64,000 nucleotides of DNA from Verrucomicrobiota bacterium. Lineage in GTDB: Bacteria > Verrucomicrobiota > Verrucomicrobiia > Opitutales > Opitutaceae. The notes under the pieces are model-generated. The model was not told the DNA's origin and did not search any database. It was given only the letters and a program-made list of their open reading frames with translations. The stretch covers positions 1 through 64,000 of the forward strand of contig JAEZDN010000047.1 of the NCBI GenBank assembly GCA_023433275.1. Reading direction: 5' to 3'. Positions 28,243 to 35,164 of the stretch are shown here, one piece after another; within the stretch, counting starts at the first letter, position 1, and each line of letters starts with the position of its first letter. The position numbers and the translations under genes are program-made.

Positions 28243-29160
28243 ATGTCCAAGACGCAGCCTCCCCTCCTTGAAGCCCTGGCCAGCCGCCGCCTTGTGTGCG
28301 ACGGCGCCATGGGCACGCAGCTATTCCTCGCCGGCCTCGAGTCCGGCGCCTGCGGAGAAGCATGGAACCTCACGCATCCCGACCGCGTGCTGGCCATCCA
28401 GCGCCGCTATGCGGACGCGGGGGCCGATTGCATCATCACGAATTCCTTCGGCGGCAGCCGCATCATGCTGCGCCGGCACGGCCACGAGGCCGAACTTGCC
28501 GAGATCAACGCCGCGGCCGTGCGGATCACGCGCGAGGCATTCGGTGGGCGTCCGGGCTACGTGCTCGGCGACATCGGTCCGCTGGGAGCGTTGCTTGAAC
28601 CTTACGGGGAGCTGAGCGAGGCCGACGCGCGTTCCGCCCTCGAGGAACAGGCCGCCGCGCTGGTCCGGGCCGGCGCCGACGCGATCATCATCGAGACACA
28701 GACCGGCCTGGAGGAACTCGGCCTGGCGATCGACGCGGCAAAGGCGGCCAACGCGCCGTGCATCATCGCCTCGCTCGCGTACGACCTTTCGATGGACGGC
28801 ACCTTCTACAAGACGATGATGGGCATCTCGCCCGAACAGGCCGCCGAGTTCATCCAGGAGCGCGGGGCGCACATCGCGGCGCTCAACTGCGGCACCGGCA
28901 TGGACATGAATGGCGCCGCCATGGTCGGGCGGATTTACCGTGAAAGCTGCTCGCTGCCGGTGATGGTCCAGCCCAACGCGGGGTTGCCCGTGCTCGAAAA
29001 CCTCAAGGCCGTCTACAAGCAGCTCCCCGCCGACATGGCCAAGGATGTTCCCTCGGTGCTCGACGTGGGCGTCGGCATCATTGGCTCCTGCTGCGGCAGC
29101 ACACCGGATCATACCGCCGCGATCCGTGCGGTGGTGAATTCATTCAACCAGTCGAAGTGA
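28243..29160 (+). CDS. Homocysteine S-methyltransferase family protein (BHMT/MetH N-domain type)
   Basis: The product has 305 residues forming the homocysteine-binding TIM barrel. Key blocks are CDGAMGTQLF (residues 19-28), ITNSFGGSRIML, GDIGPLGALLEPYG and IIETQTGLEE. The three zinc ligands sit in LNCGTG (Cys216) and GSCCGST (Cys283, Cys284). The family transfers a methyl group to homocysteine to make methionine. Standing alone, without cobalamin or pterin domains, it resembles the N-terminal module of MetH, so it might take the methyl group from the cluster's own corrinoid protein. This would give the cluster two outlets: methionine, or oxidation through the MTHFR. Which one is used cannot be told from sequence. 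Confidence 0.88.
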   Translation: MSKTQPPLLEALASRRLVCDGAMGTQLFLAGLESGACGEAWNLTHPDRVLAIQRRYADAGADCIITNSFGGSRIMLRRHGHEAELAEINAAAVRITREAFGGRPGYVLGDIGPLGALLEPYGELSEADARSALEEQAAALVRAGADAIIIETQTGLEELGLAIDAAKAANAPCIIASLAYDLSMDGTFYKTMMGISPEQAAEFIQERGAHIAALNCGTGMDMNGAAMVGRIYRESCSLPVMVQPNAGLPVLENLKAVYKQLPADMAKDVPSVLDVGVGIIGSCCGSTPDHTAAIRAVVNSFNQSK

Positions 29161-29358
29161 CCGAACTTTCGCGCGGATAACACGGATGAACCCGGATAAA
29201 ACCTTTTCTGCCGTCATCCTGGGCCATGCGAAGGATCCAAGCGGTTGGCGTGCGTTCGTCCTTTCCCTTGGATCCTTCGCGCGGCTCAGGATGACGATGG
29301 CGGGGGCATTAGTCTTTCCATCCGTCTCATCCTCGCGATCCGCGGAAAAACCTTAACC
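29161..29358. repeat. Dispersed inverted repeat copy between HMT and SDR genes
   Basis: The inner element 29213-29295 is well preserved (GTCATCCTGGGCCATGCGAA ... TTCGCGCGGCTCAGGATGAC). The outer arms here are of another type (CGCGGATAACACGGATGAAC and ATCCGCGGAAAAACC). Confidence 0.75.
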
Positions 29359-30141
29359 ATGTCCACTGCCAAACGTCTCAAATTTCCCGACGCCTTCTCC
29401 CTCAAGGGCGAACACGTCCTCATCACCGGAGGCGGCACCGGCATCGGTCTGGCTGTCGCCGAGGCCATGCACGAGGCCGGCGCTCGGGTCGTGTTGATCG
29501 GCCGGCGCGAGGCGGAACTCGCCGCCGCGGTAAAAACCATGGGCGATGGCGCCGCGTACGTGGTGCACGACATCACCCAATACGACCAGGCGACCGGCTT
29601 GATCGCAAAGATCACGCAGGAGCACGGTCCGATCACCTGTCTGGTCAACAATGCTGGCATGCACCTCAAGAAGCCGGCGATCGAGACGACGCCGGAGGAG
29701 CTCCAAAAGGTGATGAGCACGCACATTTTCGGCGCGCATGCGCTCTCGCAGGCGGTGCTGCCGGGGATGATCGAGCGCAAGCACGGCAACATCATCTTCA
29801 TGGCGTCGATGGCGTCGCTCTTCGGCATTCCACTGGTCGTGGCCTACGCGTCGGCCAAGTCGGCCATGATGGGCATGATCCGCACCATGGCCACCGAGCT
29901 TTCGCAGCACGGCGTGCGCGTGAACGCCATTGCGCCCGGCTGGATTGACACGGCGATGTCCCGCAAGGCGTTCGAGGGCGACCCCAATCGCAAGAGCAAG
30001 ATCGTCAGTCGTACGCCCATGCAGCGCCTCGGCGAGCCGGCTGACGTGGGCTGGGCTGCGGTCTATCTGGCATCGCCGGCGGCGAAGTTCATGACCGGTG
30101 TCATCATGCCGGTCGACGGCGGGGTGAGCATGGGGTTTTGA
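29359..30141 (+). CDS. SDR oxidoreductase, gluconate 5-dehydrogenase / mannonate oxidoreductase type
   Basis: The product has 260 residues, a classical short-chain dehydrogenase. It has the cofactor loop ITGGGTGIG (22-30), NNAG (97-100), catalytic Ser150 (FMASMAS) and Tyr163/Lys167 (YASAK), and the C-terminal GVIMPVDGG block. SDRs of this kind (gluconate 5-dehydrogenase or 2-deoxy-D-gluconate dehydrogenase type) reduce keto-sugar acids; some replace UxuB in reducing D-fructuronate to D-mannonate. With UxuA at the other end of the cluster that role is the most economical reading. A role on the methylated sugar acid before demethylation is also possible. The ATG at 29359 was chosen because upstream sequence is repeat. 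Confidence 0.85.
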   Translation: MSTAKRLKFPDAFSLKGEHVLITGGGTGIGLAVAEAMHEAGARVVLIGRREAELAAAVKTMGDGAAYVVHDITQYDQATGLIAKITQEHGPITCLVNNAGMHLKKPAIETTPEELQKVMSTHIFGAHALSQAVLPGMIERKHGNIIFMASMASLFGIPLVVAYASAKSAMMGMIRTMATELSQHGVRVNAIAPGWIDTAMSRKAFEGDPNRKSKIVSRTPMQRLGEPADVGWAAVYLASPAAKFMTGVIMPVDGGVSMGF

Positions 30142-30675
30142 ACGGGTGCCAGCGGGAAACCACGAATGGGCACGAATTCACACGAAGGGGATTCAGCCCG
30201 CACCACCGATCATATTGAGACGCAGGCGCCGGTGGGCGGTTGGCTAATGGACGCAGACGAACTTGGGAGAATGGAAACTACAATCGCCACCGTCATCCTG
30301 AACGGAGTGAAGGATCCAAGGGGAAGGACGCACGTGCGCCTATTCCGTGGATCCTTCACTCCGTTCAGGATGACGGTGGGGGAGGTTGTGGGTATTTCCA
30401 TTAGGGAGGCGGCTCACAGGCTCAGAACTCGTTCAGCTCATCAGCATCGTGGCCAAGGATCCAAATGGGCGGAGAAACTCTGTTCTTTCCGGTGGATCCC
30501 TCGCTACGCTCAGGATGACGGCGGCGGGGAGGTGACTTTCTCGCGAACTCCGGCTGGGAGGGATGTGAGTCCTGCCGCCACTCCATTGATCGACCACAAA
30601 TTCATGCCATAAAATTGGCGAAACCCTGCCGCCTGAGTTAGCTGCTCCCGTTGCCCCAACCCCTCAACCCCTGTT
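30142..30675. repeat. Intergenic region with two dispersed repeat copies
   Basis: No gene is seen in these 534 bases. An outer-arm copy lies at 30158-30188 (AACCACGAATGGGCACGAAT). Two inner elements follow: 30292-30374 (GTCATCCTGAACGGAGTGAA ... TTCACTCCGTTCAGGATGAC, near-perfect inverted ends) and 30441-30519 (more decayed on the left). Confidence 0.75.
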
Positions 30676-32226
30676 ATGAAATTACCCCGTCTCACCGGCC
30701 TTGTGGCCGGATTGCTCGTCCTTGTCTCAACCTTGTCCGCCGGTTCCCCGGTCGGGCAATTCGCCGAGTCCGCTGACGTCGGCGCGCCCGAGATCGCCGG
30801 CTCCACGTCCTACGACCCCTCGATCCAGCAGTATCGCATGGCCGGCGCGGGCATCAACATGTGGGGCACGACCGATCAGTTCCAGTTCGCCTGGAACAAG
30901 CTGAAGGGCGACTTCATCGTGCGCGCCCGCGTCGAGTGGATTGGGCAGGGCGTCGACCCGCACCGCAAGGCCGGCTGGATTGCCCGCAAGAGCCTCGACC
31001 ACGATTCCGCCTACGTTGACGCGTGCGTCCATGCTGGCGATGGGCTCACCTCGCTCCAGTACCGCCGCACGCAGGGCGCAGTCACCGAGCAGCTCGTGCT
31101 CGACCTCAAGGGCGGCGACGTCGTGCAACTCGAGCGCCGCGGCAACACCTACATCTTCTCCTCGGCCCGGTACGGCGAGACGTTCGTGTCCCAGACGCTG
31201 GCGGACCTGGATCTCGGCGAGGAGCTGTTGGTTGGCCTGTTCGTCTGCTCCCACAACGCCAAGGTGAAGGAGGAAGTCATCTTCAAGGACGTGCGCATCA
31301 TCCAGCCGCCGAAGGCCGGCTACGTACCCTATCGCGACTACATCGGCGCCCACCTCGAGATTCTCAACGTCCACACCGGCAAGCTCGAGATCGTGTACAG
31401 CTCGCCCGTGCAGTTCGAGGCGCCCAACTGGAAGCCCGACGGCCGCACGCTCATCGTGAACGTCAGCGGCCAGGGTCCCGAGCGCGGCCAGCTCAAGACC
31501 TTCGACCTCGTGACCAAGGAGGTGAAGCTGCTCAACACCGGCACGATCGGCCGCAACAACAACGACCACGTGCTGACCTTCGATGGCAAGCAACTCGGCG
31601 TGAGCATCCACACCCCGGGTGAGGACAACGGCCGCTCCGTCATCTACAAATTGCCCGCGACGGGCGGCGAACCCGTGCGCGTCACGCCCAAGTCGCCCTC
31701 GTATTTCCATGGCTGGTCGCCTGACGGGGAGTGGCTGGTCTACACCGGCGGACGCAAGGAGACCCCCGACGCCAAGAGCGACAAGTACGACATCTACAAG
31801 ATTCCCGCCGAGGGCGGCGAAGAGATCCGCCTCACGCGCGAAGGCTCGTTGAGCGACGGCCCGGAGTTCACTCCGGACGGCAGGTGGATCTATTACAATT
31901 CCACCCGCAGCGGGCTGATGCAGCTCTGGCGCATGCGTCCTGACGGCTCCGGCCAGGAGCAGGTGACCAACGACGAGTTCAACAACTGGTTCCCGCACAT
32001 CTCGCCCGACGGTAAGTGGATCGCCTTCATTTCCTACGGCCAGGACATCCGGCCCGAGGAACATCCGTACTACAAACACTGCTATCTCCGCCTCATGCCC
32101 ATCGAGGGCGGCAAGCCGCGCGTGATCGGCTATGTCTTCGGCGGCCAGGGCACGATCAATGTGCCGTCGTGGTCCCCCGACAGCACGCGCGTTGCCTTTG
32201 TGAGCAATACGGACAATATCAAGTAG
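30676..32226 (+). CDS. Secreted TolB-like beta-propeller protein with N-terminal DUF1349-like domain
   Basis: The product has 516 residues with a signal peptide (MKLPRLTGLVAGLLVLVSTLSAG). Residues about 30-215 form a beta-sandwich similar to DUF1349/concanavalin-type domains (GTTDQFQFAWNKLKGDFIVRA, KAGWIARKSLDHDSAYVDA). Residues about 225-516 contain TolB/WD40-like repeats (FEAPNWKPDGRTLIVNV, YFHGWSPDGEWLVYTGG, DGPEFTPDGRWIYYNS, WFPHISPDGKWIAFISY and VPSWSPDSTRVAFVS) forming a six-bladed propeller. Related proteins occur in carbohydrate-use loci of Bacteroidetes and Verrucomicrobia, but their function is not settled. It follows the corrinoid cluster on the same strand after a repeat-filled gap. 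Confidence 0.82.
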   Translation: MKLPRLTGLVAGLLVLVSTLSAGSPVGQFAESADVGAPEIAGSTSYDPSIQQYRMAGAGINMWGTTDQFQFAWNKLKGDFIVRARVEWIGQGVDPHRKAGWIARKSLDHDSAYVDACVHAGDGLTSLQYRRTQGAVTEQLVLDLKGGDVVQLERRGNTYIFSSARYGETFVSQTLADLDLGEELLVGLFVCSHNAKVKEEVIFKDVRIIQPPKAGYVPYRDYIGAHLEILNVHTGKLEIVYSSPVQFEAPNWKPDGRTLIVNVSGQGPERGQLKTFDLVTKEVKLLNTGTIGRNNNDHVLTFDGKQLGVSIHTPGEDNGRSVIYKLPATGGEPVRVTPKSPSYFHGWSPDGEWLVYTGGRKETPDAKSDKYDIYKIPAEGGEEIRLTREGSLSDGPEFTPDGRWIYYNSTRSGLMQLWRMRPDGSGQEQVTNDEFNNWFPHISPDGKWIAFISYGQDIRPEEHPYYKHCYLRLMPIEGGKPRVIGYVFGGQGTINVPSWSPDSTRVAFVSNTDNIK

Positions 32227-32523
32227 TGCAGGAACACGGGCGTTGGGTTAACCACGAATGAACACGAAGGGAGACAGATTCCGAACCACGGGCAATCTTC
32301 GCTGCGGCCATCCTGATCCGTGCGAAGGAGCCAAGGACAAGGACGGTCATTCGCCGACTGCATGGATCCTTCGCTTCGCTCAGGTTGACGGTGGCGGGGA
32401 CCCTGATCCATTCGTGTCTCTTCGTGTCCATTGCTTCGCCATCTTCGCCAAGCCTTCGTCGTGGTTTCTCCCTGCCTGCTGCCTCCCCATCCGCGGTTAA
32501 CTTCTCCCAAAAGACTCCTTCCC
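32227..32523. repeat. Composite dispersed inverted repeat
   Basis: The outer arms are 32248-32272 (TAACCACGAATGAACACGAA) and 32411-32473 (ending TCGTCGTGGTTTCTCCC). The inner element 32308-32389 ends TTCGCTTCGCTCAGGTTGAC. Confidence 0.7.
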
Positions 32524-33936
32524 ATGAAAACCCCCGTCTCCCGCCGTCAGTTTGTCCGCACCGCCGCCGGTGCCGCTGCCTTGTTCACCGCTCCGTTGAT
32601 CGTGCCGTCGCGCCTCCTCGGCGCCAACGCGCCGAGCAATCGCATTCGCGTCGGGCAGATCGGCTGCGGGCGCATTGCCCTGGGCCACGACCTGCCCGGT
32701 GTGTTGCGCTCGGGCTTGGCCGACATCGTGGCGGTGTGCGACCTCGACACCAAGCGCCTTGCTCACGGCAAGGGTTGGGTGGAGAAGTTCTACCGCGACA
32801 ACGGCCTCACGGCGCCGGCGATCGCCGCCTTCGCCGACTACAAGGAACTGCTCGCGCGGAAGGATATCGATGCCGTCGTCCTGAGCCTGCCTGACCACCA
32901 GCACGCCGAGGTGGCGCTTCTCGCCGTCCAAGCGGGCAAGGATATCTACCTGCAGAAACCATTCACGATGACCTATGCGGAGAGCGTGCTCCTGCGCGAC
33001 GCGGTCGTGAAGAGCGGTTGCATCATGCAGATCGGCAGCCAGCAGCGCTCGTGGGGCCCGCACGAGCAGTTCCGCAAGGCCTGCGAGTTCGTCCGCAGCG
33101 GACGCGTCGGCCGTCTCAAGGCGGTCGAGATCGGCCTGCCGATCGACCCGACCAAGCCTGATGATCCGCAGCAACCAGTGCCGCCGCATCTCAATTACGA
33201 CCTGTGGCTCGGACCGACGCCCGAGGTTTACTACACCGAGCAGCGCGTGCACTCGCAGCAGCTCAACGCGAAGGGCGAACTCGACATCGGCTCACGCCCG
33301 GGCTGGCTGCGCAATGAGAGCTACTGTCTCGGCATGATCACCGGCTGGGGCGCGCATCATTTCGACGTCGCGCACTGGGGCATGGACCAGGAATTCGGCG
33401 GACCGACGAAGATCGAGGGACGTGGCGAGTTCCCGACGAACTCGATCTGGAATGTGCACGGCAAGTACAACGTGCACCTGACGTATCCCGGCGGTGTGCA
33501 GATGCGCGTGTCCGACGAATTGCAGAACGGCATCAAGTTCATCGGTGATGACGGCTGGATTTTCGTGGCCCGCAACGAAGGCGCCACTGCCAGCGACCCG
33601 AAGAGCAACACGCCCGGCCAGCTGCACTGGCTCGCCGCGAGTGACCAGAAGTTCCTCGATCCGGAGGGCGTAACCGTGAAGTTCCCTTCCAGCACCTCCC
33701 ACCACAAGAACTGGCTCGAGTGCGTGAAGTCGCGCGCCACGCCGCTGTCGCCCGCCGCCATGGCGCATCACAGCAACACGGCATGCATCCTGAGCTGGAT
33801 CGCGATGAAGACCGCGCGCCCGCTCACGTGGGATGGGAAGGCCGGCCAGTTCGTCAATGACGCCGCGGCCAACGCGCTGCTCACGCGCCCCGAGCGCGCG
33901 GGGTATGGAGCGCTGCGGTTGGCGGGAAAGGCTTGA
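32524..33936 (+). CDS. Tat-exported Gfo/Idh/MocA family oxidoreductase
   Basis: The product has 470 residues. The N-terminus carries a twin-arginine signal (SRRQFVRTAAGAAALFTAP), so the folded, cofactor-loaded protein should be exported. A Rossmann domain follows (IRVGQIGCGRIALGHDLPGV, VAVCDLDTKR). The usual E-K-P motif reads L-Q-K-P-F (IYLQKPFTMTY), a change common in the exported subgroup. The C-terminal half is the alpha/beta substrate domain (GWGAHHFDVAHWGMD). These NAD(P)-dependent enzymes act on sugars, sugar acids or glycosides; exported verrucomicrobial members are frequent and mostly uncharacterised. The substrate is unknown; the xylan setting suggests a uronic acid or oligosaccharide. 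Confidence 0.85.
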   Translation: MKTPVSRRQFVRTAAGAAALFTAPLIVPSRLLGANAPSNRIRVGQIGCGRIALGHDLPGVLRSGLADIVAVCDLDTKRLAHGKGWVEKFYRDNGLTAPAIAAFADYKELLARKDIDAVVLSLPDHQHAEVALLAVQAGKDIYLQKPFTMTYAESVLLRDAVVKSGCIMQIGSQQRSWGPHEQFRKACEFVRSGRVGRLKAVEIGLPIDPTKPDDPQQPVPPHLNYDLWLGPTPEVYYTEQRVHSQQLNAKGELDIGSRPGWLRNESYCLGMITGWGAHHFDVAHWGMDQEFGGPTKIEGRGEFPTNSIWNVHGKYNVHLTYPGGVQMRVSDELQNGIKFIGDDGWIFVARNEGATASDPKSNTPGQLHWLAASDQKFLDPEGVTVKFPSSTSHHKNWLECVKSRATPLSPAAMAHHSNTACILSWIAMKTARPLTWDGKAGQFVNDAAANALLTRPERAGYGALRLAGKA

Positions 33937-33953
33937 GCTTCGGGTTCCGCTTT

Positions 33954-33978
33954 AGGGGCGCACCTTGAGTGCGCCCCT
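33954..33978 (+). terminator. Probable terminator hairpin after the oxidoreductase gene
   Basis: Perfect 10-bp stem AGGGGCGCAC/GTGCGCCCCT with a 5-nt loop, followed by TTTGGGT. A related palindrome follows at about 33995-34024, so it may equally be a repeat element. Confidence 0.5.
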
Positions 33979-34237
33979 TTGGGTGGGATGCCGCGAGCGA
34001 GGGCGCACACAAGGTGCGCCCCTACAGATTGGCTCAGGGGGGCGCTGCCAGTGGCGAGGTTTGAGGGAAATCCATCGGGACAGCGATCCAGCGACGGTAC
34101 GGATCTGTGGCGTGGTCCGTCAGCGATCCGTAACGTAAGGGCCGAGCTTGCTCGGTCCTCGGATGGGCGTGGGTGGGAAGGACCGACCGAGGTCGGCCCC
34201 TACGTGGTTGGCGCGCGGCGAGTCGACAAAAGAAAAA
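33979..34237. repeat. Intergenic palindromic elements
   Basis: GAGGGCGCACACAAGGTGCG (33999) and GTAAGGGCCGAGCTTGCTCG ... GAGGTCGGCCCCTACG (34135-34206) are members of the short intergenic palindromes whose edges read GTAGGGGC. No gene is visible. Confidence 0.55.
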
Positions 34238-34260
34238 GGGCGGGATCAGCGATCCCGCCC
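34238..34260 (-). terminator. Terminator of the DinB-like gene
   Basis: Perfect 10-bp stem GGGCGGGATC/GATCCCGCCC with a 3-nt loop; on the minus strand it is followed by TTTTTCTTTT. Confidence 0.85.
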
Positions 34261-34276
34261 TACAGTCGAAGACGAG

Positions 34277-34879
34277 TTAGGACTTCGGGAAGTTCGGGTG
34301 GGCTTTCACTTCGAGGATTTGCTTCGTGTGGCGCTGGGAATGCGCGGAGATGAAGAGCAGCCACTGGTAGGGATCGAGCTGCTTGCCGAGCGGGCTGTCC
34401 ATGGCGTGGTCACGGAGGTCCTTGCCGTCCTGCATGAGGGCGATGGTCTTGGCGCGGCTCTCGGTGAAATGCTTCAGGGCATCGGCGGCAGAGCCGTAGC
34501 GGTTGGCGGGTATCAACGGCTCGGGCGCCGAGCGCTTTTGGCTGCGGTCGGGAATGGCGGTGAGGATCAGGTTGTCGATGGCCTTGATGTCCTCGCTGCT
34601 GTCGGCGCGGGGCGGGGACTTCAGGGCCTGACCTTCGACGAGGCCGAAGAGCATGTCCTCGGCGGAGGCGATGTGCTCGAGCACTTGCGCGACGGACCAT
34701 TTGTCCGGGGCGGGTTTGAAATTCAGCTGCGCCTCGGAGAGGCCCTGCACGGCGTCGACCACACCGGCCTTCGTCATTTCGAGGTGGGTGAGGCCGGCGG
34801 CGCGGTCATCGGTGGATTGGGCGAACGCGGCTGAGCAAAGCAGCGCGGAGAGGCTGAGAACAAAGAGCAGGGTTTTCAT
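34277..34879 (-). CDS. Secreted DinB-family (YfiT-like) protein
   Basis: The product has 200 residues with a signal peptide (MKTLLFVLSLSALLCSAAFA). The rest is a DinB four-helix bundle: LNFKPAPDKWSVAQVLEHIASAED, with the first metal His in LEHIA, and the paired His of the last helix in FISAHSQRHTKQI. DinB/YfiT proteins are usually cytoplasmic metal-dependent hydrolases or thiol transferases; an exported version is less common. It is transcribed alone on the minus strand, between convergent neighbours and its own terminator. No specific function can be given. Confidence 0.82.
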   Translation of the reverse strand: MKTLLFVLSLSALLCSAAFAQSTDDRAAGLTHLEMTKAGVVDAVQGLSEAQLNFKPAPDKWSVAQVLEHIASAEDMLFGLVEGQALKSPPRADSSEDIKAIDNLILTAIPDRSQKRSAPEPLIPANRYGSAADALKHFTESRAKTIALMQDGKDLRDHAMDSPLGKQLDPYQWLLFISAHSQRHTKQILEVKAHPNFPKS

Positions 34880-35164
34880 GGATAGCGCAGAAACGGACAA
34901 CGTAGTCGTGAAGGATCGGGGCAACAAGGGGGAAGTCGGGGATGGGGGCGGGTGCGACCGGCGTTTGGTTTGTTGCAGGGGCGGAGATTGGTCCGTGCTC
35001 GAAGGGCGCAGCAAGTCTGCGCCCCTACGGGAATCAGGCGTGGATGCGGCTCAGCGGGAGCTGAGCGTTCCATTTTGGGAAAGACCGGGCCGGGGGCGGC
35101 CCGGCTCCACGCTTGGCGTTTGCCCGAGGAATGGCGCCGGGGCGTTCTCGCCCCGGGGTTGGGT
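34880..35164. repeat. Intergenic region with palindromic elements
   Basis: It contains the element edge GCAGCAAGTCTGCGCCCCTA near 35008 (also seen near 63281) and a G/C palindrome at 35085-35160 (GGGCCGGGGGCGGCCCGGCT, GGCGCCGGGGCG...CGCCCCGG). No gene is seen. Confidence 0.5.

Noticed and set aside
25541..32473. Regularly spaced repeats considered as a CRISPR array
   Set aside because: Units are 80-300 bases, variable, palindromic, and separated by whole genes; there are no short direct repeats with unique spacers and no cas genes.
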